Source of the DNA: JAFARZ01 sp035651595
Lineage (GTDB): Bacteria > Actinomycetota > Actinomycetes > Streptosporangiales > Streptosporangiaceae
Length of the DNA: 64,000 nt
Assembly: GCA_035651595.1 (NCBI GenBank)
Contig: DASRFJ010000241.1
Coordinates: 48,134 to 112,133 of the forward strand
Direction of reading: 5' to 3'
Both the position numbers and the translations under genes were made by a program. Below, piece after piece: positions 17,441 through 26,202 of this stretch. Each line of letters begins with the position of its first letter. Position 1 is the stretch's first letter. Below the pieces are notes generated by a model. The model was not told where the DNA came from and ran no database searches. It saw only the letters and a list, made by a program, of their open reading frames with translations.

Positions 17441-18964
17441 ATGCCGTGGCGCTTCGTAGGCAGAATTCAACAAATCGCGAGCCTCCGCGTCGCTCTCCAC
17501 GGCAGTGCGCCAGGACCGATCGTGATAACCGGGGAACCGGGGATGGGCCGCACCTCCATGCTTTCGGTCGCGCTCAGGCAGGTTGACCCCGCGCGTTACC
17601 GGGTGGTCCGTGTCCGGCCGTCGGGGCTCGCTCCCCTGGCCGCCCTGAGCGCCGCTGCCCCGGCCTGCGTGCCGGCCGGCGCGCCCGCCGAGGAGATGGC
17701 GCGCGCTCTGGCCAGCAAAGCAGACGGCGGGCGGCTGGTCATCGTCGCCGACGATGCGCACCTCATCGATGACGCCAGCATGCTGGCGCTCCGGGCGCTG
17801 AGCCGTTCCGGCGATGCCATGCTGATAGCCAGTCATCCGAGCCGGCTCGCGCAGCCGCTGCGGCCCGACCCGACGGACTGCCTGGCCTACGAGCGGCATG
17901 TCAGGACCATTGTGCTCCCGCCGTTCACGGTGGCGGAGGTCGCCGATCTCGTCCGGGGCTTCGTGAACGGGCCGGTACGGCGTACCGCCGCCGGGGCGCT
18001 GCAGTCGGCAACCGGAGGCAATCCACGTCGGCTGCACCGCCTGCTGGTAGAGGACACGCTCGCGCGCTGCCTGGTCATGCGGCAGGGCAAATGGGACCTC
18101 GGCACCACATCCGTTCGCGCGGCTGGCAGCGCGATGACCGAGGGCCTGCCGGAATTGCTGACAGCGACCAGGCTGGCCTGGCAGCGGCTTGCAATCGGCC
18201 GGGTCGATCAGCTGTGCAAGCTGGCGTTGTGGTGCGGCGCCGATGTTCAGATCGCCTCGATCTGGCCGCTGCTGCTGCTGTTTCGCGGTGAGTACGGCGA
18301 GGCGATCGAGTTTCTTGACTCTCTTCCGGACAGCGCGGTTGAGGCGGTGCCGCAGCTGGCGCTGCTGCGGGCGATGACGCTGGCGTTCGGGTTCGGCCAG
18401 GTCCGGGCCGCCGCGGAGTACCTGCTCGCGGCGGCAGGCCGCGGAATCGGCGTGCCCGGACTGCAGTTGGCCTACCGCGCGTGGCTGCTGGCCGTCAGCG
18501 GCGACCCAGCCGAGGCGGCGACCACCCTCACCGCGATTTCCCCGACGAACCTGGAAACCGCCTTGTTCGTGCACGCCGCGCGCGCGGCGGTCGCCCGGAT
18601 GGGCGGCCATGCCAGCCAGGCGCTGTTCCATTTGCGCCGCGCCGTGGCCACCGCGGAATGCTGTCGCGATACGTGTCCGTGGATGTGGCCGTACCTGAAG
18701 GCATGCCTCAGCGATGCGCTGATCTTCGCCGGGCGGGCCAGGGAGGTAGCCTCGGCCATCGCGAGCCTGACGCCCGGTCTTCCCGCCGGAATCGCCGCTG
18801 GGATCGGCGCTGGGATCGGCGCTGGGATCGGCGCTGGGATCGCGGACACAGAGCCGGATGCCGGCAGCTACGTGGCACTTTCGCTATATACGCTGATCGA
18901 GAACGCATACCGGGGGCAGTGGAGAATGCCTCAGCCGACGTTGACGTCTGCTCAGCGAGACTAA
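17441..18964 (+). CDS. LuxR-type large ATPase regulator (LAL-like), lacking the C-terminal HTH
   Basis: A 507-residue AAA/STAND-type ATPase. It has Walker A GEPGMGRTS (about 31-39) and Walker B LVIVADDAHLID (about 101-112), followed by an arginine-rich sensor region and helical TPR-like repeats. In the LAL family this layout is completed by a C-terminal LuxR helix-turn-helix of about 65 residues and a total length near 900. Here the protein ends shortly after a Gly-Ile-Gly-Ala run, and no HTH is present. That run comes from 12-base tandem repeats at 18797-18844. The gene may be a truncated relic, or the product may act through protein contacts. A perfect terminator-like hairpin follows. Confidence 0.75.
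   Translation: MPWRFVGRIQQIASLRVALHGSAPGPIVITGEPGMGRTSMLSVALRQVDPARYRVVRVRPSGLAPLAALSAAAPACVPAGAPAEEMARALASKADGGRLVIVADDAHLIDDASMLALRALSRSGDAMLIASHPSRLAQPLRPDPTDCLAYERHVRTIVLPPFTVAEVADLVRGFVNGPVRRTAAGALQSATGGNPRRLHRLLVEDTLARCLVMRQGKWDLGTTSVRAAGSAMTEGLPELLTATRLAWQRLAIGRVDQLCKLALWCGADVQIASIWPLLLLFRGEYGEAIEFLDSLPDSAVEAVPQLALLRAMTLAFGFGQVRAAAEYLLAAAGRGIGVPGLQLAYRAWLLAVSGDPAEAATTLTAISPTNLETALFVHAARAAVARMGGHASQALFHLRRAVATAECCRDTCPWMWPYLKACLSDALIFAGRAREVASAIASLTPGLPAGIAAGIGAGIGAGIGAGIADTEPDAGSYVALSLYTLIENAYRGQWRMPQPTLTSAQRD
18797..18844 (+). repeat. 12-base tandem repeat inside the LAL-like gene
   Basis: Four adjacent units of GCTGGGATCGGC (the last one diverging at its final bases) encode a GIGA run near the end of the ATPase. 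In-phase units of this sort arise by slippage and could vary in number between strains. Confidence 0.85.
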
Positions 18965-19007
18965 CCAGCGGCACCGGCACAGCCGGCACAGACACAGACA
19001 CAGAAAA

Positions 19008-19049
19008 GGGGCAGCTTGCGCGGCCCATGGCTGCTGCGCAAGCTGCCCC
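19008..19049. terminator. Bidirectional terminator-like hairpin
   Basis: GGGGCAGCTTGCGC (19008-19021) pairs perfectly with GCGCAAGCTGCCCC (19036-19049) around a 14-base loop. It sits in the tail-to-tail gap between the LAL-like gene and the minus-strand operon ending at 19094. There is an AAAA run on its left side only. It should stop transcription from both sides. Confidence 0.75.
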
Positions 19050-19093
19050 GGCACCGTGCCACGCCAAATAGGCGAGGGCGTGCCGCTTGATGG

Positions 19094-19837
19094 CTATTGA
19101 CAGATCACCGATGTCACGTCGTGGTAGGCCGACACGATTCTGTGGTCTGGATAGTGCCCGGCGAACAGGCCGTCGCTGCCAAGCACCGCTACCTCCTGGC
19201 AGTAAGGAAGCGCAGCGATAACAGGCGACTTATAAAGTTCCTCAGCCAGCGGGCGCACCGTCTCGATAGCCATTCCGCTAGGTATCATATTAACTATTAC
19301 GGAAGTGTTTGGCTTGCCGAGCCTGCTGGCCAGCAGCATGTTCTCCCTGGCCTCCGCCACCAAGCAGTCGGCCCGAGTAATGATAAGCAGCGACGAGCAC
19401 ATCGCCACCGCGGTAATTGTCTCGTTCCCCATGCCGCTGTGCGTGTCCAGGAATACCAGATCCAGGTCTAGGGCGTCAATGAGGCTATCGAAACCCTCCC
19501 ACAGCAGGCCGCTGTCATAGCCCCGCGCCAAGATCTGGTTGACCTCTTCTAGCCTGCTCCGAGCAGGTACCAGGTACAACTTACCGTAGTTGTCTCCTGA
19601 TGGCGTGACGCCAACCGCCTCGGTGATTTCGCACCTGCCGACTAGATAGTCGGCCAGCGACTTGCACGACGGAAGAATTCCCGGTCCGAAGAACAAATGT
19701 ATTCCGGGGGTCTGGATATCTGTATCGACCACCGCCACGCGAAAGCCGCGGCCGGCTGCGAGCAGTGCGGCGTTGGCTACTATGGTGGATTTTCCAGTGC
19801 CTCCACGGTAAGAATGCACCGTAACTATCTGCGGCAT
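19094..19837 (-). CDS. MinD/ParA-like P-loop ATPase
   Basis: A 247-residue ATPase of the MinD/ParA/Mrp group. It has the deviant Walker A YRGGTGKST at about 10-18, with the signature lysine expected in place of Lys near the start replaced by Arg-Gly-Gly. DTDIQTPGIH follows as the switch I region, and LVFLDTHSGMGNE as Walker B. No C-terminal amphipathic helix is evident. It is the last gene of the operon, six bases after the PP2C phosphatase, with GGGAGTGATATC as ribosome site. Members regulate partner proteins or position complexes. Linked to PP2C/HATPase/STAS genes, it may be the effector of the switch, but that is inference. Its composition is less GC-rich than the genes to the right. Confidence 0.85.
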   Translation of the reverse strand: MPQIVTVHSYRGGTGKSTIVANAALLAAGRGFRVAVVDTDIQTPGIHLFFGPGILPSCKSLADYLVGRCEITEAVGVTPSGDNYGKLYLVPARSRLEEVNQILARGYDSGLLWEGFDSLIDALDLDLVFLDTHSGMGNETITAVAMCSSLLIITRADCLVAEARENMLLASRLGKPNTSVIVNMIPSGMAIETVRPLAEELYKSPVIAALPYCQEVAVLGSDGLFAGHYPDHRIVSAYHDVTSVICQ

Positions 19838-19843
19838 CAGATA

Positions 19844-21094
19844 TCACTCCCAGATTGTCTGCTGAGCGGTCGCAGGCAGCCGATGAATGGACATCATGGT
19901 AATGTCGTCGAACTGGTCCGCCGTGCTGATGTGGTCATCGAGCGCATGCTCAACGCTGTCCAGTATCGTGTGACCCGCGACGTTGGCGGCACAAACGACT
20001 TGCGCGAGCCTGTCGTCACCGAAGAATTCTCCGGTCGGAGTCTTCGCCTCGGTCACTCCGTCGGTATAGATGAACAGTGTGTCGCCGGGCCCGACGGTCG
20101 CACGGCCGAGGGTGTACAGGCAGTCAGGGATGATGCCGACGGCGGGACCCGTCAGCTCGAGGCTGACGGAATCCGTGCCGCGGGAGCGTACCAGCAACGG
20201 CGGGTTGTGCCCGCAGTTGACGTAGGCGATTTTCCCGGTGACGGGGTCGAGCACGCCGAAGAACATGGTCGCGAAGTAGCCCTGATCGGCGTGGTTTCTG
20301 GTCAGATAGCCGTTGGTGCTGCGGATCGCGTTCATCATCGGCATGGCGCCCGCTATCGGCAGCCGCTCGATATCCTGCATCCCCGCCGCGTTCAGCATGA
20401 ATTCCTCAGCGGCGAGGCCCTGCAGCCCGCTGTACTCCGCGGTATGCCGCAGCAGGCTGCGAATAAGGGCCATGAACAGGGCGGCCCCGACTCCCTTGTC
20501 GCAGACGTCCGCGACCAGGAATGCGACCCGTCGCCCGTTGGCGACCCAGTACGCGTCATAGAAGTCACCGGCCACTTTGCGAGCCGGCTGGAAACGCACC
20601 CCCAGTTCCCACCCGGTCGGCTGCGGCAGGGTCTCTGGCAGGAAGCCCACCTGAATCTCGCGGGCGATCTCGATATCCCGGTCATCGGACGCGAGCCGGG
20701 CGGCGGCGTCGGCCGCGGCGATCGACGCGCTGAACTGCTCGCGTTCCCGGCAGGTCCGCATCCGGGCCCGCAGCAGCTCCGGCCGGAACGGCGGGACCAG
20801 ATAGTCCCGGCCGCGCGCTATATGTGGTGCCAGGGAATCGAACCTGGTTTCCGTGAAGACGAGCACCACGGGGGCAGGGTCAGCATCGGCGAACCGCAGC
20901 ATAAGATTATTCAGTTCTGACGGGGGAACCTCGGCGGACGCCACGAAGACATCTACCCTTGGATTCTCCGCCATTGTCTGGAGGTCATCCATGCTGAAGA
21001 TCCGGACAACCGAGTCAAGATCCCGGAGCGCGCTTGCCAGCTGATCCGGAGTCTCTCCAGGTATTGACTCGATTACACCGACGCTGTATCCCAT
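19844..21094 (-). CDS. RsbU/SpoIIE-type PP2C serine phosphatase with receiver-like N-terminus
   Basis: A 416-residue phosphatase that would dephosphorylate a STAS antagonist. The N-terminal 120 or so residues look like a receiver-like domain (VGVIESIPGETP; VDVFVASAEVPP; RDYLVPPFRPELL) without a clear phospho-acceptor Asp. A short coiled linker (EREQFSASIAAADAA) follows, then the SpoIIE catalytic domain. This shows EIQVGFLP, VAGDFYDAYWV with the metal-binding Asp, VADVCDKGVGAALFMA, NCGHNPPLL and YTDGVTEA. The gene overlaps the HATPase gene by 22 bases. Substrates are probably one or both STAS proteins encoded upstream in the same operon. Confidence 0.92.
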   Translation of the reverse strand: MGYSVGVIESIPGETPDQLASALRDLDSVVRIFSMDDLQTMAENPRVDVFVASAEVPPSELNNLMLRFADADPAPVVLVFTETRFDSLAPHIARGRDYLVPPFRPELLRARMRTCREREQFSASIAAADAAARLASDDRDIEIAREIQVGFLPETLPQPTGWELGVRFQPARKVAGDFYDAYWVANGRRVAFLVADVCDKGVGAALFMALIRSLLRHTAEYSGLQGLAAEEFMLNAAGMQDIERLPIAGAMPMMNAIRSTNGYLTRNHADQGYFATMFFGVLDPVTGKIAYVNCGHNPPLLVRSRGTDSVSLELTGPAVGIIPDCLYTLGRATVGPGDTLFIYTDGVTEAKTPTGEFFGDDRLAQVVCAANVAGHTILDSVEHALDDHISTADQFDDITMMSIHRLPATAQQTIWE

Positions 21095-21546
21095 TTATCA
21101 CACCTGCCTACCCGAAACCGGAGCATCTTGAGTGTGTTGATGTTGAGTCCGTCTTTGGACTCGTACTCGAAATCATCGACCGCAGTGAACGCCAGAAATA
21201 TGCCAAGCCCTCCTAGCTTCCGCTCCGCCGGCGGGATAGTGGCGGGCCGAGGCTCGTGGTTAATCGTTCGCGGATCGAACGGCGGTGCATCATCCACGAT
21301 CCGCAGCCAGACCTGCGCGTCCGTTACGCCGCCGCGTATCTCTATCTCGCCAGGGCCCTCCCGGAAGCCGTGCATGATGATGTTCGTGACGATCTCGTCG
21401 GCCGCCAGGTGGAGGCGGTAGGACGCGTCATCCCGCAGATTTCCCAGCTGGCCGAGCTTGCGAACGTAATCGGCTACCTGTCCAAGTGAGTTCACCGAAG
21501 CGGGCACCCGTATCGGGTTCATGACCTTGCCGTGACCCATGTTCAC
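21073..21546 (-). CDS. HATPase anti-sigma-factor-type kinase (RsbW-like)
   Basis: A 157-residue GHKL-type serine kinase. The N box is in LAADEIVTNIIMHGF (Glu and Asn present). The G1 box is changed to IVDDAPPFDP, where Gly is more usual in place of the Ala. The G2 box is GGLGIFLAF. Such proteins phosphorylate STAS antagonists and hold a sigma factor or other partner in check. Its start overlaps the stop of the STAS gene by ATGA and its end overlaps the PP2C gene, so the three are produced together. No sigma-factor gene is found in the window, so the protein held by this kinase is unknown. Confidence 0.9.
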   Translation of the reverse strand: MNMGHGKVMNPIRVPASVNSLGQVADYVRKLGQLGNLRDDASYRLHLAADEIVTNIIMHGFREGPGEIEIRGGVTDAQVWLRIVDDAPPFDPRTINHEPRPATIPPAERKLGGLGIFLAFTAVDDFEYESKDGLNINTLKMLRFRVGRCDKWDTASV

Positions 21547-21854
21547 GCGTCGGACATCTGGATGGTGTTCTCAAGGCCCGCGAGCCGGATCGTCCGGGTT
21601 ACCGGCTCTGGCGCGCCCACGAGCACTACCGCACCGGTCTCACCCATCTTCTGGCGGGCGAACAGAAGAGCACGGAGTCCCGCACTGGACATATACGTAA
21701 GCGCCACGGCCCGTAGCTCGAGGAGCTCGGCACTTGACTTTATGGCTTCTTCGATCTGTTCGTGCAGCTTCGGCGCCGATGATGAATCGAGTTCACCAAT
21801 CAGCTCAATAGTGGCCTTGCCGTCCGTCACGGACAGGGATGCTTGGAATGCCAT
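21543..21854 (-). CDS. STAS-domain anti-sigma-factor antagonist (first)
   Basis: A 103-residue single STAS domain. The start is ATG 21854, with AAGGAAG just upstream; longer in-frame starts overlap GlgX and are unlikely. The phospho-acceptor serine is in YMSSAGLR (Ser56/Ser57), the site RsbV-type proteins use. It overlaps the HATPase by ATGA, the classic pairing. It follows GlgX by about 37 bases. It is one of two STAS proteins in this operon, so the PP2C may set two switches or the proteins may act in series. Confidence 0.92.
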   Translation of the reverse strand: MAFQASLSVTDGKATIELIGELDSSSAPKLHEQIEEAIKSSAELLELRAVALTYMSSAGLRALLFARQKMGETGAVVLVGAPEPVTRTIRLAGLENTIQMSDA

Positions 21855-21891
21855 TTTTTTCTTCCTTCGCGGGACTCTAGCTATGTTGACA

Positions 21892-24042
21892 TCAGGCTGG
21901 TGTGCCCTCCGTCGCGCTTTCCACGAGAATGACGGTGGACCGCGCGCGGACGAGATAACGGTGGGGCACGATGATCGACGGCTCCTTGCCGAGGTCACAC
22001 ACGTCGTACGGAGGGAACGCCGAGGTGTCCGCGAACAGCCGCCACTCCGTACCCTCCGGCAAGACGGGCAGCGCTACCTCGTGGTCTTCCCAGTGGCAAT
22101 TCATCACCACGTAGACGTGCTGGTCGCGCTCGCTGCCGCCCTTGGCGTGGCGACCGCAGCGCATGACCCCGAGCACCCTGGCCCACGGGGACCAGTCCGG
22201 CTGCCACGCGTTCGTGCCGTGCCAGGTGACGTCGGGGAACCCGCTGCCGACATAATCGACTCCGCGCGGATGCTCACCGCCGCGCAGCGTGGGGTGCGCC
22301 TTGCGAAAGGCGATAAGAGCCCGGGTAAAACGCAGTAGCTCGGAATTCTTCTCGGCCAGGCCCCAGTCCAGCCAGGACACCTCGTTGTCCTGGCAGTAGC
22401 CGTTGTTGTTGCCCTGCTGAGTGCGGCCGAACTCGTCGCCGGCCAGCAACATCGGGATACCCTGGCTGGTGAGCAGGATCGCCAGGGCGTTCTTCATCTG
22501 CACCATGCGCAGCCGGTTGATCCACGGGTCCGATGTCGGCCCTTCCGCGCCGGAGTTCCAGCTGTTGTTGTCGTTAGCGCCGTCGTTGTTGTTCTCTCCG
22601 TTTGCCAGATTGTGCTTGTCGTTGTACGCGGTGAGATCGTAAAGGGTGAACCCGTCGTGGGCGGTGATGAAGTTCACCGATGCCCTGGCGCCACGGGCCC
22701 AGTAGAGGTCGGGTGATCCCGCTATGCGCGCGGCCATTTCGCCGATGGTTCCTGAGTCGCCTTTCAAGAAGCGCCGCACCACGTCGCGGTACTTGCCGTT
22801 CCACTCCGACCAGCGGCCGTAGTTCGGGAAGTTCCCGACCTCGTAAAGGCCGCCGGCGTCCCACGCCTCGGCGATCAGCTTGCAGTCGCGCAGCACGGGG
22901 TCGTACGCCAGTTGCTCAAGGACTGGCGGGTTCGGCAGCGGGGTACCGTCTGGCGCGCGCTCCAGGATCGCGGCGAGGTCGAAGCGGAACCCGTCGATGT
23001 GATACTCCGACGCCCAGTACCGCAGGCAGTCGAGCACGAAGTTGCGCACCACCGGATGGTTGCAGTTGACCGTGTTACCGGTCCCGGTGAAGTTGTAGTA
23101 GTACCCATCGGGCGTCAGCATGTAATAGGTGGTGTTATCCAGCCCGCGGAAAGAAATGGTCGGACCCCGCTCGTCGCCTTCCGCGGTGTGGTTAAACACC
23201 ACATCGAGGATTACCTCGATGCCTGCCTGATGCAGCTCTTTGATGAGGGTTTTAAGCTCATCGGCCTGCATGCCATGGGCTCCGGTCGCAGCGTATCCGG
23301 CCTTGGGCGCGAAGAACGCGACCGTGCTGTAGCCCCAGTAGTTGTAGAGGGGTTCTCCGGTCTGCGGGTTGGTGTTCGGATTGCTGTGCTCGTCGAACTC
23401 GAAGATCGGGAGGAGCTCTACGCAGTTCACTCCCAGTTCGCGGAGATAAGGGATCTTCTCCCGTAGGCCCATGAAGGTACCAGGAGCGGATACACCCGAC
23501 GACGGGTGCCGGGTGAAGCCGCGGACATGTGTCTCGTAGACGATCAGATCCTCAGGCGGCGTGCGCAGGGGGGTGTCGTCGCCCCAGTCGAAGTCGTCCA
23601 TCAGCACACGCGAGCGGTACGGGTAGATGTCCGACCAGTCCGGCGGCGCGCCCCACACGTCCCGGCCCGATATGAGCCGCGCGTGCGGGTCGCTCAGGAT
23701 CTTGGTCGAATCGAACCGGTAGCCCCGCTCGGGCTGGAACGGCCCGTCTGCCCGGAAGCCGTAGTCGAGGCTCTCGTAGTCGAGCCCGAACACGATCATG
23801 CAGAACACCGCGCCAATCCGGAACGCTGGCGGGAACGGCAGTTCCGCCTTCGGTTCCTTGGCGCCGTGGTCGAACAGGACCAGGCTCATCGAGGTAGCGC
23901 CGTTCGAGTAGACCGAGAAGTTGATCCCGCCGGCCACCAGCGTCGCGCCGAAGGGCAGGGGGCGGCCTATGCGCACGCGGTAACCGGCGATCTGGTGCGT
24001 CGGGTAGAAATCGATCCGATCGCCGATGTCTTGCGTGCTCAT
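21892..24042 (-). CDS. glgX: Glycogen debranching enzyme, GH13 isoamylase type (GlgX)
   Basis: A 716-residue glycoside hydrolase that cuts alpha-1,6 branch points of glycogen. It starts with an N-terminal CBM48-like module (PLPFGATLVAGGINFSVYS). In the GH13 barrel, the nucleophile Asp lies in DGFRFDLA (near 351), the acid/base Glu in AEAWD (near 391) and the third Asp in ITAHDG (near 461). GAHGMQADELKTLI, DVVFNHTAEG and SQGIPMLLAGDE are further GlgX marks. Its start overlaps a STAS gene by ATGA, an unusual embedding of a carbohydrate enzyme in a partner-switching operon. Treating it as part of a storage-sugar response is inference. Confidence 0.95.
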   Translation of the reverse strand: MSTQDIGDRIDFYPTHQIAGYRVRIGRPLPFGATLVAGGINFSVYSNGATSMSLVLFDHGAKEPKAELPFPPAFRIGAVFCMIVFGLDYESLDYGFRADGPFQPERGYRFDSTKILSDPHARLISGRDVWGAPPDWSDIYPYRSRVLMDDFDWGDDTPLRTPPEDLIVYETHVRGFTRHPSSGVSAPGTFMGLREKIPYLRELGVNCVELLPIFEFDEHSNPNTNPQTGEPLYNYWGYSTVAFFAPKAGYAATGAHGMQADELKTLIKELHQAGIEVILDVVFNHTAEGDERGPTISFRGLDNTTYYMLTPDGYYYNFTGTGNTVNCNHPVVRNFVLDCLRYWASEYHIDGFRFDLAAILERAPDGTPLPNPPVLEQLAYDPVLRDCKLIAEAWDAGGLYEVGNFPNYGRWSEWNGKYRDVVRRFLKGDSGTIGEMAARIAGSPDLYWARGARASVNFITAHDGFTLYDLTAYNDKHNLANGENNNDGANDNNSWNSGAEGPTSDPWINRLRMVQMKNALAILLTSQGIPMLLAGDEFGRTQQGNNNGYCQDNEVSWLDWGLAEKNSELLRFTRALIAFRKAHPTLRGGEHPRGVDYVGSGFPDVTWHGTNAWQPDWSPWARVLGVMRCGRHAKGGSERDQHVYVVMNCHWEDHEVALPVLPEGTEWRLFADTSAFPPYDVCDLGKEPSIIVPHRYLVRARSTVILVESATEGTPA

Positions 24043-24359
24043 GGCTCCGGCTTTCCCTCTACGTCGAAGAGGTTGAGAAAGCCGGTAGCCGACATGACGA
24101 ACCAGACCTCGTCCTGGATGCCGGTCAGCGTCACCTGCGTACCGCGGCTGGTTGCCCGGCGGTACACAAGCAGGAGCGTCCGCAGCCCGGCGCTGGAGAT
24201 ATACGTCAGGCCGGACAGGTCGAGGCGGACCTGGCCGCTATCCGGGATCAGCGCCATCAGGCGATCGCGGAGAGGGGTAGACGACGAGGAGTCAAGCTCG
24301 CCGGTAATCGCTATGACGGTGGTACCGACGGTCTCGACTAGGTCAACTTGGCTTGGCAT
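24039..24359 (-). CDS. STAS-domain anti-sigma-factor antagonist (second)
   Basis: A 106-residue single STAS domain, starting at ATG 24359 with AGGAC upstream. The central segment VRLDLSGLTYISSAGLRTLL holds the phosphorylatable Ser (Ser55/Ser56). The N-terminus (MPSQVDLVETVGTTVIAITG) is normal. It overlaps GlgX by ATGA and starts eight bases after the upstream epimerase. Compared with the first STAS protein it shares the family motif but little else, so it is not a recent duplicate. Confidence 0.92.
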   Translation of the reverse strand: MPSQVDLVETVGTTVIAITGELDSSSSTPLRDRLMALIPDSGQVRLDLSGLTYISSAGLRTLLLVYRRATSRGTQVTLTGIQDEVWFVMSATGFLNLFDVEGKPEP

Positions 24360-24367
24360 AGCAGGTC

Positions 24368-26185
24368 CTAATCGCTCGCAGGAGCTATCTGAACGCGCAC
24401 CACCGGGCTGTGGCTCGTCTCGGGCAGGCTGACGGTGAGCCCGCTGGCGTCGAACTGGTCGTAGTCCGAGCCGTCGATCTCTACCTCGGCGATGCGGATC
24501 GAGCCGGACGGGAGCAGGTCGGGGGCGACCCGCAGCGTTCTGTTCGGGAACCCGTCGGGCTGCGGCTTGAACCAGAAGTTCATCGGGCGCTTCTGGATCA
24601 GCAGGTTGCCGTAGACCGCGGCGAGGTAGCACAGCTCGGCTGAGTGGTACATGCTCATCGAGTGACTGCCCTTGAACCGCTCGGTGCCGAGCAGGTAGGG
24701 GAACCCGTCACCCAGCACGTTGAAGTAGACGCCGCCCTCGTCGTGATCGAGGAAGAACGTGTTGTAGAACGATTCCGCCTCGCGTGCCTGCCGGAGGAAA
24801 TCGCGGCTGCCCGTCTTGGCGTGCAGGATGAGGTAGGCGAGGATGGCCTGCTCCTGCTGCCACCAGGCCTTGCGGTCATGCCAGGCGAACCGGTAGAAGT
24901 GCTCGCCTTCGCGAGCTATCCGCTCGACCACGTCGTACCAGCCGCCGCGCAGCTGGTCCGATCCGACGGCTGGCATGATCTCGCCGATGTAGGAGGCCGC
25001 CTCCACGTACTGGTCCTTCGGCACGAGCGAGTGGATGCGCATCAGGTTCCAGGCGATCTTGAGGTTGTGCCCGACCACGGCACGGCCCTGCTGCCAGGTG
25101 TGGTGGTCGTCATGTGACCAGTCCTCGAAGAACCGCTCCTGCACGAACGGGCTGCTCTTATAGTCGCGGAACCGCTCGAGCACCGTGTCGAATGTCGCTT
25201 CGAGCATGCGGGCGTACTGCTCTTCATGGGTGGCGAGGTAGAGGTTGATCAGGTAGGCGGGTGCGTGATCGCCGACCGAGTTCCAGTTCTTCCTGGCCTG
25301 GTTCTCGCCCAGCGAGGCATGTCGCGGGTCAAGGAAGATCGGGTCGATGTGCGAGAAGTAGCCGCCCTTGGCCCGGTCGAGGAAGAACCGGTCCATCAGC
25401 CGCATCGTCGCGTCGGTGTCGTCCTTGATTCGCGGGTCGCCGGTCACCCGGTAGGTCTGCGTCGGCCCGGCAAGCGCGTAGATCTGCTCGTACATCGGGA
25501 TCGCGTCGTAGTCGTCGGAAAACTCCGAGGTGAAGAGCTTGCGCTCCTGCTCGCCGTCGATCTGGATGCCGTGGTACCAGTAGGTGACGTTTTCGTCGTA
25601 GTCGACGAACCGCATGTGCTCGCGCAGGTACTCGGTGCCGCGCTCGGCGACCTCGAGGTACTGGTCGTCGCCGGTGAGCATGTAGGCGCTGGCCATGCCG
25701 TAGACCAGCCGTGAGATGGTGTCCGTCTCCTGGACGTGGCTTGCCGTCTTGTCCCCGCCGAGGCGCAGGATCGTCCGGTAATTCCTGAAGTCGACCGGCT
25801 CGGCGCCGAACTGGGCGCGTTTGTAGAAACGCGCGAGGCTTTCCAGCTGGTCGATCCACCAGCGTGGCTCCTCGAAGCGGTACGCGTCGTTCTGGCGGCC
25901 GACGAAGGTCAGCCGCTTGACCTCGAATGGCGCGTCGGGGTAGCAGATGCCATAGACGAATACGTACCGTCCGGGCTGAAGCATGTCCGCGATGTGATCG
26001 GTAGCGTCGATGTACGGGTCCTGGAGGTTGCGCAGCATCTCGGCAGTCGCATTGCCAGACAGCTCCATCGCGATTTCACGGCCGTCCGTCGTGGTGATCG
26101 CGAACTTTCCGTCTCGGTACCCGTTGTCTTCTGTGACGTACCCGGCAATGGTCTCCGAATATGGGTGCATGGTGGTATCGGCCAT
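24368..26185 (-). CDS. AGE-family (N-acylglucosamine 2-epimerase-like) alpha/alpha-barrel protein
   Basis: A 605-residue protein. The first 110 or so residues form a separate, beta-rich module (IAGYVTEDNGYRDGKFAI, VFVYGICYPDAPFEVKRL). The rest is an alpha/alpha toroid of the AGE/cellobiose-2-epimerase type, with EPRWWIDQLESLARFYKR, then DHHTWQQGRAVVGHNLKIAW and KAWWQQEQAILAYLI. The last two segments match the AGE active-site helices that carry the catalytic His. It is longer than typical AGE enzymes (about 400). It has GAGGAAGATC before the start. It sits between PfpI and STAS genes, so it may act on a sugar or a glycosylated product; the substrate is unknown. Confidence 0.72.
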   Translation of the reverse strand: MADTTMHPYSETIAGYVTEDNGYRDGKFAITTTDGREIAMELSGNATAEMLRNLQDPYIDATDHIADMLQPGRYVFVYGICYPDAPFEVKRLTFVGRQNDAYRFEEPRWWIDQLESLARFYKRAQFGAEPVDFRNYRTILRLGGDKTASHVQETDTISRLVYGMASAYMLTGDDQYLEVAERGTEYLREHMRFVDYDENVTYWYHGIQIDGEQERKLFTSEFSDDYDAIPMYEQIYALAGPTQTYRVTGDPRIKDDTDATMRLMDRFFLDRAKGGYFSHIDPIFLDPRHASLGENQARKNWNSVGDHAPAYLINLYLATHEEQYARMLEATFDTVLERFRDYKSSPFVQERFFEDWSHDDHHTWQQGRAVVGHNLKIAWNLMRIHSLVPKDQYVEAASYIGEIMPAVGSDQLRGGWYDVVERIAREGEHFYRFAWHDRKAWWQQEQAILAYLILHAKTGSRDFLRQAREAESFYNTFFLDHDEGGVYFNVLGDGFPYLLGTERFKGSHSMSMYHSAELCYLAAVYGNLLIQKRPMNFWFKPQPDGFPNRTLRVAPDLLPSGSIRIAEVEIDGSDYDQFDASGLTVSLPETSHSPVVRVQIAPASD

Positions 26186-26202
26186 GATCTTCCTCGTTCT
26201 TC

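Noticed and set aside
20820..20860. A sequence resembling a tRNA T arm and 3' end (CCAGGTTCGATTCCCTGG on the minus strand)
   Set aside because: It encodes conserved residues of the PP2C protein (RFDSLAPH) and no acceptor, D or anticodon arm is around it; coincidence.
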